Below, one piece after another: positions 35,445-46,330 of a stretch of DNA of 64,000 bases. Position 1 is the first letter of the stretch, and each line of letters begins with the position of its first letter. A program made the translations under genes and the position numbers. The stretch is from positions 4,092,001 through 4,156,000 of the forward strand of contig JBBPUQ010000005.1 in the NCBI GenBank assembly GCA_038501195.1. The letters run 5' to 3'. Below the pieces are notes generated by a model. The model saw only the letters and a list, made by a program, of their open reading frames with translations. It was not told where the DNA came from and did not search any database. The DNA is from Nemania diffusa. Lineage: Eukaryota > Ascomycota > Sordariomycetes > Xylariales > Xylariaceae.

Positions 35445-36320
35445 TTCAAATACGCACATCATGGTATTCGGAAAGTACGTGTTACTCTTTTATCTCACTG
35501 TCACATCAATTAACCTTACTGGGTGGGTTATGTAGGCGCCGAAGTAAACGACACAGTAGACTCATTGGAGAGCCTACATAGTATAGAGCGGGATTACATG
35601 CAAGACGCAAAGTATGCCTATGGGGATTGTGAGATGGGTTTAACAATTCGAGATGGTGTGGTTTTGGGAATTTAGATTGATCCTGATGGGGTTTAATCCT
35701 TGCTTGCAACTTCGAGAGCGTAATCTCGAGATGTAGTTCTCAATAGATGAACGATTCATTGCCTCTCCCTTCTCAATATCAGGAGAAATTGCACATAGTT
35801 ATCTATTTACTCATATGGATGCATTGTATTATCGCTGATAAGGAGGTGTTTTATCGCCACAATGTGTAAGGCGTAGATGGTGGCGCTGAATCTAGCTAAC
35901 GAATATGCACCTAGGAGTCACAATGGGTTGTATTACAAGTCTAGTGGTGAGCCTACGCACCAGAGGTGTGTAGGCAGAAGATCTGGTGGCTATGAGGAAC
36001 AGTTATGTGACGTTGATATGGGCGGGAGTGCTGGATTGCACCGGACTGAAGTTACGGGCATAGGATATAAATAAACCTAGTCATCCCTGCCAGAGGAAGA
36101 AGTGAGGCCGTGGGCCTTTGTGGCTACGGATAATTATTAGCTGAATAAACCCCCATTTTAAACGTTTATTAATATAGTATGACTTAACTAGAGCTATTAT
36201 ATGATCTTTGACCCTAGGCCGTGAGGAACTCGAAGGCAAAGATCTACTACACGGTTTAACTGTTTCTAGTATTGTTTGTATTGATAGTTATGCTACCCAA
36301 ACATAGAAGGGCATAGTCTA
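35445..36320. other. Intergenic stretch between convergent units
   Basis: No supportable gene. The stretch carries the region downstream of the micro-ORF and the 3' flank of the minus-strand kinase gene. Confidence 0.55.
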
Positions 36321-37945
36321 TTAAGTACCTAGACCAGCGACGGTTCCCAGCCTTAAAGCCTCCCTTATCATTCCAGGGGTAATTCTCTGCTGTGGCGTAG
36401 GGTGAAGCATTCGGAGTATGATACTATGAAGATAGTTGTGCACGTTTAGTCTCTCTACGACCGTCAGCAGCACGTGATGCCATCTTCTCATCTGTTGATG
36501 GCCTTCTGAAGATAGATCCCTTGCGTCCCGGGCTGACCACGCCCTTGCTTGTATTCCTTGTTCTGGCAATGGAATAAGGCGTAGCATATAAAGTAAAACT
36601 ATACCTAATGCCCAAACATCTTCTGGCATGTGACGGCCAGCTGCAAGGTTCGGTTCTATATACCAAGGAGTGCCGCCATTGAAGGTCATCGCCTCATCAT
36701 CGGTCTGGTTCGTAATTGCGAGTCCAAAATCGATCAGAACTGCTCCAGTCCTACGGCTGTATAAGATGTTCGATGCCTTGATGTCGTGGTTGACAATATT
36801 GTGCTCTCTCAAGTGCTCCAGCGCTTTCGCCATATCTGTTAGAACGCGAACAGCGTCCTGTTCATTCCCTAAAAAGAGATGATCGATGAAGCTGCACCAA
36901 CTTTGATCACCAAGGTCAGGAGAATCTATCCATTCCACGCAGATAATACTAAACCGAGAATCTGCCCCAAAATAACGTATAATAGTGTCCTATAAAGCTT
37001 AGCGTTTCTCAATTTGATCTACAGGCCGCATTGACTTACGCATCGAGGTAGTCGAGTAAAAGCACAAACCTCTCTCTCCCAAGACCCACTGCGGAATGCT
37101 CCAGGCGAAACATATTTAACGGCAACCAGATAGTTAGGAAACTGGTCAACTTTCGCCTTGTATATAACGGAATTATCACACCTATGAGCGAGGGATTCTA
37201 GGCGTTGGATTTGGTATTCTTTCTCATTTCTCGTAGCAGCCCGAGCTAATTCGCCACGCCGCAGTTCGCCAAAATTATCAATCATCCTTATAACCCGTCG
37301 TTCCTGTGGTATCATACATGGGACGAGGTTATCGAGACTGTCGTTAGGATCGTCGTCAGGATTACCGTCAGGATTGTTGGTACGACGGCTGTGAATTCGT
37401 TTAAACCCAACGACGTCAGGCAGTTGAGCTGGCTCAAGAATTGAAATAGAATGTGCCCTAGGATAGATGATCATCTGAAGTTGACGAACGCCGAGAGTGC
37501 TCCGTAGATGAATTGCCCAGGCCCCGACATCTAGTGTCTGTTTCTGGAAGGGCTCCAGCCTATAAAGCTTACCATGACGTGTACCGTCCTCTACATGGTC
37601 CAGGTGCTCTAGCACTACGGAGTCGAATTCGTTCAAATTTTGAAAAGTAATGAAATCCCTTCGCGGGTCAAAGTATATATTACATCGTAATGGGTCGTAG
37701 ATCTGATAGATTGATGTGCCCGGGATTTGCGTGACAACAACGCAGTCGGTACGGTCATCATTAGACCTTGAAGGATGTCCCCAACGATCAAGATATGTGC
37801 GGGGGCTTAAGTGTAACGCGTAAAATCTGGTTGGGTGAAGCGGTTGGATCAGAATCCTACACTTGAGATGCCTAGTGTCGAGGCTAGTAATAGGAACTGA
37901 GCTCTGAGGGGTAGCCTCCAGTTCCGGATATTGGTAACGCGGCAT
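36321..37945 (-). CDS. Atypical protein kinase-like protein, 2 exons, 524 aa
   Basis: Exon 1 is 37945-37040 and exon 2 36989-36321, joined in phase 0 by a 50-bp GT..AG intron. The N-terminal 200 or so residues are beta-rich (YDPLRCNIYFDPRRDFITFQ) and may be the FHA-like region seen in front of some Pezizomycotina kinases; this is inference. The kinase domain follows: the lysine of YLVAVKYVSP is present, a Glu for the salt bridge sits in WEREVCAF, the catalytic loop reads NHDIKASN instead of HRDxKxxN, and the metal motif DFG is intact in LIDFGLA. A glycine-rich loop is not recognisable and the APE motif reads IEP. Activity is therefore possible but uncertain. A second minus-strand kinase lies just upstream at 38.5-40.2 kb. 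A second open frame (38078-37884) overlaps the start out of frame. Confidence 0.85.
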
Positions 37946-38540
37946 GTTGTCTAATTATGTCTGTATGGAACTGTGGTGCGGATGGCTCGAGTAAACATCG
38001 CTCAAAATGGCCCTCTGACAAGGTGACAATATTAGGTCGACCTTCGTGTATAGTCGAGACTCCCGTGAGACCAGACATCGTTGCTGAATATTGGGAAGAA
38101 TTGGGGATTGTGCCTACTTCGACAATACTGACTAATCTGCCGTTTCATTGTTGTATTGGAAGGCTCTAGATTCAACATTTAGATTGCGAGAGTTGCAGTC
38201 CTAGTGGTTGTTGTTACAAGAAGTGGCGAGCTAAGCACACGTCTAACAGAGGTAGCTCATGCTGAAGTTTCGGTCTTTACCTGAAGCACTGGACTATCTC
38301 ACAACCTAGCATCACCTGCCCCTCTCACTCTTCTAAGCCGGGCAAGAGCTGGTTGCGATGCCTTTTCCCCTAAATCCCACGTCATATTCTATCGCATAAT
38401 AGAGCCGGATTAAAGTGTAAGGGCAACAGCGGCAGGAAAGGGGACCTTGAGAACCAGGACAACAGTGGGAGCCAGTCTAATTCGGTGACACAATATTAAC
38501 ACCTTATACAGAGCCGCCAGAATATTAAGCAGCTTGAAAA
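37946..38540. other. Intergenic: kinase promoter
   Basis: Lies between two minus-strand kinase genes. An open frame of 64 codons (38078-37884, minus) overlaps the start of the downstream kinase in another frame; it could be an upstream ORF or the real N-terminus of a mis-framed gene. Nothing else is seen. Confidence 0.5.
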
Positions 38541-40223
38541 TCACTGTTTTTTGGCGAAATCAAGCCACGGATCCTCCTTCAGTTCTTTCGCTGTCGCTCT
38601 ATCTTCCGGGAGCCAGCACAGCATCCTTCTCATAAAATTTAGGAACAGGCTCTTGTCCTCATCTGTTATGCATTCTGGAACTGCATCTGAGAGATTCCGC
38701 TCGAAGGGTATTAAGTCATTGCGTACAAATTCGCCTGGAGTCCAATGATTAGCTGTGGTTTAAACCTAGGTGTGAATTCTACTTAGTCTTACCGTCGTCA
38801 GAGAAAAATGGCCCCCCAAAGAAGTCGGCAGCATTATTGCATAATTTACCTTCGTGGTTACGAACCTCGGGGCTCCATCTCCAATGCCGCATGTTTCTCT
38901 CGCGTACGACCAGTGATTTTGGCAGGGGCCCGAGTAAGGCGATCATTTCTGCCAGGTGATGCTGAGCGCTATACGAGTGGTTTTTGCGGTCCTGAAACAG
39001 CTCTCGACCAGCAAGCAGATCCCAAACCTAAGAACCAAAAAATAAGCGGTCTTATTCGAGGGGCGGTTGAGAACAGGCAGTCATAATACATACCATTATA
39101 CCAAAATTCCAGATATCAGCGCTATACGACCATCCCGTGCCAAGTAGAACCTCTGGAGCATGGCAATGATCCGGTTGAATAGGGTTAATGCGTGGTCCTG
39201 GCTGGTCTCCTCGTTCTGCTAGACCAAAATCTGTAATTTTTGGAGACATCTTCTTTAGCGCAGGCTTGCCGTCAAAATCTCCAAAATCGTTATGGCAGAG
39301 ATACACTGCCCAGCCATCTATGAGCTTCCGAGCCATTGGATTCTCAACCTGGCCTTGGACAAAGCTTTCAATGACTGACTGATCCTCAAATGTAACTAGG
39401 ATATTATCCAACTTTAGATCTAGAAAGCGATTCAGTACGTCTCACTAAACGAAGAAAATGCTTATGCTAACCCGTGTGTATGACGTGACATTCTGAATGC
39501 AGATAGTCGAGGCCCTCTAGCAAAACACGAAGATAAGCCTTAAAGATAGGTAGAAAAGGGCGAGTCACTTTGTCTTCGCCGAATCGCCGTCTGAATAACC
39601 ATAGCGGTTCCCTCATGGGTTCGAAAACCAAGCAAAGGTGTGATCCGTTCGGCGAAACAACTTCGAAACTGTTAACAACGGCCCTGAGGATACTGCGTCC
39701 TCTGTGATGTGGGCTAGCGGCGGCAATGCGATTGGATATATCTAACTCGTGTCTAGCAGCTTCTTTGCTCGCATATCTACAATCGTTGATCTTGATGGCC
39801 ACATAGCGATTCGACCAGCTAAAGTTGCGTTAGTACAGTGTCTGAAGATTTAATCAGAGAACTCAGTTACCTGCGAATATCCTGCGCAAGCCAAACAGTC
39901 GAAGAAGTTCCCCAGCCAATCTTTGCCTTCAATTTATACCTGTGGTCCAATATATCTCCTGGATTAGGATGATAGAAGTTCTTCGGATCGTACCCAGGTA
40001 TCGTTTCTTCGTCAACGGGGACATCTAAGGGAAGAGATTTAGGCGTTGCGCAGCTCTGCGATGCGACAGTTTGTCGCCGAATAAAGCCGCAGCTGGCCAG
40101 CGTAATTAACTTGAAAGGCATACGTGTTCGTTTGCGAAGCGTGCGAAGGGAAATTTGTGGAATATTACCAGTAGTCGGCCACAAGATTCGAGAAGAAGCT
40201 GCGGAGCTTAAGGATCGAAGCAT
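38541..40223 (-). CDS. SRPK-like serine/threonine protein kinase (CMGC), 5 exons, 484 aa
   Basis: Exons 40223-39871, 39818-39472, 39419-39094, 39027-38793 and 38734-38541 sum to 1455 nt in one frame; introns are 52-66 bp. The N-terminus is basic and serine-rich (MLRSLSSAASSR) and resembles a mitochondrial presequence. Kinase landmarks in order: IGWGTSSTVWLA loop, VAIK with Lys127, catalytic HTDLKLDN at 232-239 (HTD instead of HRD is a hallmark of the SRPK group), DFGLAERG and APEVLLG. The kinase domain is split in the primary sequence only by a short spacer, unlike classical SRPKs. SRPKs phosphorylate SR/RS dipeptides in splicing factors, but fungi carry many diverged SRPK-like paralogues whose targets are unknown. 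The donor after HVIHT is GTTAGC, weak but needed to restore HTDLKLDN. Confidence 0.93.
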
Positions 40224-41410
40224 GTCTTTCTCGACGAAGCAGGCTCAGCTCAGGCCTTTCAAAGCGGCTCTCGATCGTCTCCGCAAGAGAAATCTATCCA
40301 GAGAAGGGCTCGTTGTCGTTGGAGTCCAACGTATTAGCGCTAGGAGTTACAGCCGAGCTTGTGAAGAAGGAATGTAGTTGCGAGATAATATTTATAATAT
40401 TTATGTAAGCCCTCGGCAATCTACATCACCACAGATTGACTATACTCACAGCATGAGACCTTGTACTAGGATGTGTCTGCGATGCAGGTGAGTGACGAGA
40501 TTCTGCAGGGCCTCCATTAATTGTTATCTGTACGTACGCATAGTATATATCTTGACTCTTGTACATGTGCACTAAGATCCATTGGCGAACATGTAGCAGA
40601 GTGTGACAAGGGCTTATTTTATAGGGCTTGGAACAAGGCTAGAGGAATCAGTCCTATTTGTACCCAAAGGCTCCTAGGCTACAGTCTATACAACCTGGTA
40701 CTCCTTGCATATGGTTGCAGGTCTAGGTGACCTGACTCCTCCAATGGCCTCAATACAGGTGGGTTAGGTCTTAGATTGTTGGGCACGTATGCATATAACC
40801 AGTCAACAGCTTCCTGTAGGTCTTAGGCAGTCTTGGCCGTGTTACACAACGTAATCTGTGTAGCATATTGAGCGTGTTCTCCTGAAATTCTCGGGTAGTC
40901 AAATCCAACCGCCCTGCTAGATAAGCTGGGCTATAAAAAAGGAATGCTTATATATATATCGGCATTGAAGCTTCGACTCTCTGTCAAGGCAATGGATCTA
41001 TTGCTCTCCCGCATGTTAGTACTATTAATAGTAAGACTATCTGGTTGGTTAGTGACAAAAAGATGAAGTATCGAATACCTAGAGGACCACCAATTGAAGT
41101 CTTTATTGATGCTGTTGATCATGTGCACTAAACAGATTCGAGTCATCAAAAGCGGCTCGCCTCATCAAAATAACGCTATGCATTAGGTCGCTGTAGATCA
41201 ATTGGATGTTGTGGTATCATAGGTATATCGTGAATTCTTACAAATGTACAACGCGAAGAGCCCGCAAGGTCCTCAAACCATCGCACGACGCGGCTATCCG
41301 CATAATCGGAAGAGTATTCCTTGATAAGGTGCTTTCCTAGGAATACTTAGATACGTTTCTTTCGTGTGGACTCGTTGTATTGGTTAAGCCGCTTGATATA
41401 ACCACCTTCA
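40224..41410. other. Intergenic stretch
   Basis: Holds the SRPK-like kinase promoter and the 3' flank of swc4. Short open frames look random; no RNA gene was recognised. Confidence 0.6.
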
Positions 41411-43348
41411 TCACTTCTTCAACCTCTTGGTGCTCTTATCACTAACACCACTGAGCACACTGGCACTCCTCTTTTGCCCACTACTGCTTTCCGGCCGTGC
41501 ATTTTTCTCTTCGCTGGCGTCTGCCTTGAGCTGGCCGGAGCTTTCTATTTCGTTACCATTCGTAGGCTGGTTGTTCTTCTCTCTGTTGATGGCGCTATTC
41601 ACGATTGACTTTGATGTAGAGCTATCCCCGGCACCGCTGGCTCCATTGGCAACTGTTGAACTATTGCTTTCCGCGTTTGCGGTACTTGCCGATTCAGTCG
41701 GACGTGCGGACGCTGACTCTGATGACTTGTCTATGCTTTTAGCAGTTTCATCCCCTGCACCCGTGCTAGGTGTTGGGAGGGCTACAGCTTTTTTGTGCTC
41801 GGCGCTCTTTGCTTGCTCCAGGCGTATCTCCGCATCTAGTTTATCGTTCATCTTACGAGTATCTAGAAGCGTATTAATGGAGCTGAGTAGCTTCTCCATT
41901 GCCTCTACAACACTCTTAGTTGGCATATTAAGTCGGCTTGGAATATCTAGTTCCATAAGAGTGTTGGTGATCCTTTGATGTTGAGCGTTACTCTTCGTCG
42001 TGAGGATTTTGTTGATGCGCTCGTAGCGGAATGTAGGGCCCGAGGGGAGGCGGTCATGGTGGGAAACACCATAGATTTTCTCCTCCTGCTCGGTAAGCTT
42101 CCTGCGCTCTAGTTGTTGTGACTGCTGTTGTTGTGCACCTTTCTTGGTAGGCCGCTCAGGCCGCTCGCCCCCACCAATAGAATCGCGATGACCTCCCGTC
42201 GAAGCTGCAATGCTCTCCCTGCGGCTTTCTGAGACAGGCGTCGAATTAGGATGGGCTGAGGGCTGAGCTGAGCCTGGCGTGTTGATATTATTAGTGTCCA
42301 AAATAGGCTTACGCTTCTTTGATCTATCGGCATTTGCGAGATTTTGCAAAAGTGTCGATAGGCCGCTGCTAGATTTGAAGCTCGTTATGTCTTGCTCCGT
42401 CGGCGGGAAATCTAGACGGCGATACAAGTCTTGGCGGTCCAGGTTGAGCTTTTGCTGCCGGGCAACAATTCGTCTCACCTCAATTAGTAGCTGTTCCTCT
42501 TCCCGCGCTTCGTCTGTAGTCCGGCTTAGCGCATCCTGAGCAAATTTCTTGCGTTGCATCTCTGTTGCCGGGTTGAAATTGGCCATCGTTTCGTGCAAGG
42601 AGAACTCGGCTTGTGTCATATACTGCACAGGCTTCTGGACTGCCATCATCTTCGCAGCTACTTCATAATATCTCTTTTTTAGATCTTCCATAGTCCGGGG
42701 TTTCGGAGCAGGGATCATCGCCGTATTTGGGTCTGGATCATCCATATCCTTCTCTTCCTTCACGATTCCCTGTGATTGCGGTGTATACTCGTATCGGTCC
42801 CATATTAACGGCCAACGCAGGTCAAAGTCTCTCACCACGCTGAAAAGGTAGTCTGTTTCGTCCTTGGTCCAATCGTCGTTGACCAAGTTTGAATTATACT
42901 GGTCTTCGCTGTATTGAGGAACGTCAACCTGCACATTGAACTTGGCAAAGCCAGAATCATCAATGACGTTGGTCTTCGCCACCTCCATACCCGTTACTCC
43001 CGGTGTTTGTACGTCGGATTGTGGTTGTGATGTAGCCCTCGACTGGTCGTCGGTCTCTTTCTTCCAATGGCGCAACTGCAACGACTGATCGGTGCGCGCC
43101 GAGTTGCGAAAGGGGATCATTTCCCATTTCGCGGCAGGTTTCCGACTCCCAAACCTCCTCTTTTTAAACGTCGATATCTCGGGCACGATAGCAATCGGAT
43201 TGTCACCTCCTAAGCTCTGAACTTCACGCGCCAAGCCCTTTAGATTCGGTCGTGGAGCGGCGGTTTTCTGCTTCCTCGTGGGCCGCGGACCGGCACCATC
43301 GGCGGGGAGATTCAAGACATCGCGAACATCGTGGGAAGCCATTGTCAT
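41411..43348 (-). CDS. swc4: SWR1/NuA4 complex subunit Swc4 (DMAP1 homologue), 645 aa
   Basis: A single uninterrupted exon. Two ATGs two codons apart are possible; MASHDVRDVLNLP starting at 43342 is the usual family start. The N-terminus carries the conserved DVRDVLNLP motif and the KKRRFGSRKPAAKWE basic block; the SANT/Myb-like domain begins with WTKDETDYLFSVVRDFDLRW at about 160-180 and continues to WPLIWDRYEY; the downstream region (MEDLKKRYYEVAAKM, then FPPTEQDI) matches the DMAP1 fold. The last 120 residues are Ser/Ala/Asn-rich and low complexity. Swc4/DMAP1 is shared by the SWR1 remodeller that deposits H2A.Z and the NuA4 histone acetyltransferase, and acts in the nucleus. It is transcribed divergently from the p24 gene over a 0.74-kb shared spacer. 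Confidence 0.96.
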   Translation of the reverse strand: MTMASHDVRDVLNLPADGAGPRPTRKQKTAAPRPNLKGLAREVQSLGGDNPIAIVPEISTFKKRRFGSRKPAAKWEMIPFRNSARTDQSLQLRHWKKETDDQSRATSQPQSDVQTPGVTGMEVAKTNVIDDSGFAKFNVQVDVPQYSEDQYNSNLVNDDWTKDETDYLFSVVRDFDLRWPLIWDRYEYTPQSQGIVKEEKDMDDPDPNTAMIPAPKPRTMEDLKKRYYEVAAKMMAVQKPVQYMTQAEFSLHETMANFNPATEMQRKKFAQDALSRTTDEAREEEQLLIEVRRIVARQQKLNLDRQDLYRRLDFPPTEQDITSFKSSSGLSTLLQNLANADRSKKRKPILDTNNINTPGSAQPSAHPNSTPVSESRRESIAASTGGHRDSIGGGERPERPTKKGAQQQQSQQLERRKLTEQEEKIYGVSHHDRLPSGPTFRYERINKILTTKSNAQHQRITNTLMELDIPSRLNMPTKSVVEAMEKLLSSINTLLDTRKMNDKLDAEIRLEQAKSAEHKKAVALPTPSTGAGDETAKSIDKSSESASARPTESASTANAESNSSTVANGASGAGDSSTSKSIVNSAINREKNNQPTNGNEIESSGQLKADASEEKNARPESSSGQKRSASVLSGVSDKSTKRLKK

Positions 43349-44084
43349 GCCTGGGAGGATGGCAACGGCAATTGGGGTCAGTCTAGTCGCGACATAAACT
43401 CGAGAAGAGCACCAGAGAATCGCGTCGCACGCCGCCGCCAGCTAAAATTAAGTTTTTTAAGCTAAGGCCACATATACAGAGGGATACCACAGAAACAACT
43501 TGACTACGATGATGAAACGACGAAGTTGACGGGTGTATTTCGATGAATTAATATTATGGGGAGGTTGCGCGATGATGGGTAAATGTACAAATGAATATAG
43601 TGAAATTTAAATGGAGAATTTCTACCTTGGCGCCATAGCTCCTGTACAGAGAGGTACCAATGCATCTACCAGCAACTTTTCTTTCAGATGGATCCGTACC
43701 TACCTACATAGGTAGGTAGGTACTTACCGGGAGTTCGATGGTAAGGACACGTGACACATAAGCGTTAAAATCTTATCGATAACGCTATAAGGTCTATGTA
43801 GAGCACGATGTTGTACAGTGTATATCCACTTAACTAAAGATTCCCACTCTAGGTTCCTTAGGCAGGTAACCCCTAGTCTAACACTGGCTGTGGCTTCTAG
43901 ACTGCCCCCTGGAGAGTGAACGTGGCAGCTTGGCGACAAAGGCCGTGAGAGCTTCCACAAGATCGATGCAACACCATTTCCCAACGTCGTAAATACCCAC
44001 TACCACTCCGCGACGCCCAATTTCGAGAGCGCCCACTGCCGCAGAAGCACCAATTGAGAATACATTGGCGTCAGAGGAGCGAAA
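43349..44084. promoter_or_regulatory. Divergent promoter region between swc4 and the p24 gene
   Basis: The two start codons face away from each other across about 740 bp. The spacer contains a perfect 12-bp inverted repeat at 43696-43723. No gene is supported in it; a minus-strand open frame here is a chance frame. Confidence 0.6.
43696..43723. repeat. Perfect inverted repeat, 12-bp arms and 4-nt loop
   Basis: GTACCTACCTAC, loop ATAG, then GTAGGTAGGTAC. Arms are exactly complementary. It is the longest palindromic form of the TACC/GGTA motif that recurs in intergenic DNA of this window. Confidence 0.9.
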
Positions 44085-45021
44085 ATGAGGGCGATACTTC
44101 CGCTCTTGTCGCTGAGCGCTGTTGCTCAAGCGCTATACTTCTACATCGACGGCACGCAACCTAAGTGCTTCTACGAGGAGCTGCCGAAGGATACTCTGGT
44201 CGTGGGCCATTACACCGCCGAGGAATACGACGAGAACTCCCGGTCGTGGTCGAAGCACGACGGCCTGAGCGTCTACATATCCGTTGACGTACGTTTTCCA
44301 TCCCTCATCCCATCCCATCACATGCAACACAAAATCTCTAGCTCCAAACACCTGCGCTAACACGCCCGCCCTCACCAACAGGAGATCTTCGACAACGACC
44401 ACAGGGTAGTCTCCCAGCGCGGCTCGTCGGCGGGGCGCTTCACGTTCACGGCGCACGAGGCGGGCGACCACCGGCTCTGCTTCACGCCCAGCAGCAACAG
44501 CAACCGGCCGAACTGGCTCAACGCCGCGACCCCCAACGGCGGCATCAAGCTGACGCTCGACCTCGCCATCGGCGAGTCCAGCGAGATCGAGAGCACCGAC
44601 AAGAGCAAGCTGCAGGACATCTCCCAGCGCGTCAAGGACCTCAACTCGCGCCTGCAGGACATCAGGCGCGAGCAGATCTTCCAACGAGTGAGTGGCCGCC
44701 CAAAATATACACACACCTCTTTTAGCTATGATACCCTGTCTCCTTTACTATCCCTCGTCTGTTTGTACTGTGATCTTTCCCGTCCTGTTACGATCTCCTT
44801 GCACACTCATCACACAAGAGAATCGCACTAGACACCCCCAGACAAACAATCGCACTAACACCCTCCCCCAGGAACGAGAAGCCGAATTCAGAGACCAGTC
44901 CGAGTCCACCAACGGGCGCGTAATCCGGTGGATGGCCGTCCAGCTCGTCGTCCTCGGCGTGACCTGCGCCTGGCAGCTCTCGCATCTTCGCTCCTTCTTC
45001 ATCAAGCAGAAGCTCACGTAA
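44085..45021 (+). CDS. p24-family cargo receptor (emp24/gp25L/GOLD), 3 exons, 219 aa
   Basis: Exons 44085-44288, 44382-44687 and 44872-45021 join in phase 0 to 660 nt. The protein starts with a cleavable signal peptide (about 1-16, ending VAQA), then the GOLD domain beginning [18 protein letters not shown]; Cys residues in PKCFYE and HRLCFTP would form its disulphide. A coiled-coil stem follows ([20 protein letters not shown]), then a transmembrane helix near 190-207 and a short cytosolic tail [11 protein letters not shown] with a di-Phe signal for COPII. It resembles the Erp1/Erp5/Erp6 group of the family. p24 proteins cycle between ER and Golgi and help select cargo. Length and layout fit the family. 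Divergent from swc4, convergent with casein kinase 1. Confidence 0.95.
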
Positions 45022-46330
45022 TCTGCCCACTACCGCCAACCCAAACAAACACAGCGTGTACTACAATAGAAGCCTTGGTTATATGTCCGAATGTTCTTAA
45101 GACCCCGTGAAATCAGACCACGGAGGGGGGATAGAGAGGGATGGAAGTAGGCGAGGGTAAGGGTTCGAAAAAAATCGCAGTTGTCACTTCCGGCAGGCTA
45201 GCGAAGTGTGATATATTGCTCCCTGACGGCGTTGACTGTCAATCACGTAGTGACAGGACTCTCTGTAATGATACATGCACACAGATCAGAAGAAATGATG
45301 TTCAAGTACGAAATTGTTGGTATGATTGTCTCGTTTGCAGGCGCGCATGTGATTGCTAGGCTAGGTACCTTATTCAATTTCCAAATGCAAGGCAAATGCA
45401 GATTTTACGTCTCTTTGATCTCATACATGGTAGCTCTATAGCCTAACTTAAGGTTAGGGATAAACCGTAAAACGCGTAGATTAAAGGAATTCAGGTTCAT
45501 GTCATCAAGGACTTATTGAGGATATAGAATTATGTTTGTTATGTCCCATTGTCTTCTTTTTCTATCTCTGCAGGAACCTAATCTCTCCGTCTTGGTTTGC
45601 CAGATCATCTCACTATAGCCCCTCCAGGCACGGCCGTCACATCTTTCCATGTGCTCTAAGCCCTCCCTCCACCAAGTCTACATTTTCCTCTACACTCTGA
45701 CTACTTCTCCCAGCACCCCTTTCGGTACAATTATAAACAGTTATGTCAAGGACGTTGCCACGCAGAGAAAAAGTAGGATACCGAATTCCCAATGCTAGCC
45801 TCCCAAGAGGTTTACAAACTCCACCGACGCCGTTGCTGCGAGTTGGTGTATTAACAGCCAGGATCTATCTCATCAGAGCGAGAGTCGTGAATAAAGGAAA
45901 AAATTTCAACAAGAGTAGTTCGCGTCTCGAGCTATGCGAAGCTCAGATGGAGCTAGAACCTCTCCGGTAAATGTGGCCATATTCCCCAACCAGGGTTGAG
46001 TAAGTGCTCTCAGTCTGGTCGGTCAGAGGACACACAAATGTAGGGATGATTTAGAAAATAGACCGCAGGAGTACAAGCATCCCACGTGCTTTGAGGGGTA
46101 AAGACTATCAGAAAACCTCTTCTCGCCCCGATTTCGCGACGATAAGGTGCTGGGCAAATGCATACGCTCTAGGGAGAATAGGTCCGCCTTTAGAGATGGC
46201 CATTGGCATATTAAGCAATACAACATCGAGTTAGAAGGTTAGGTCTAACTCTCTTAGTCTATATGGGTTCGCTCGCAAGTTGTAAATATCAAGTTATCCT
46301 GTTTTCCGTTAGTGATCTCAGCTCCAAGAG
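45022..46330. other. Intergenic stretch between convergent genes
   Basis: Contains the 3' flanks of the p24 gene (+) and casein kinase 1 (-). No supportable gene; short open frames look random. Confidence 0.65.

Noticed and set aside
44133..44714. Minus-strand open frame of 193 codons
   Set aside because: Shadow of the GC3-rich p24 coding exons.
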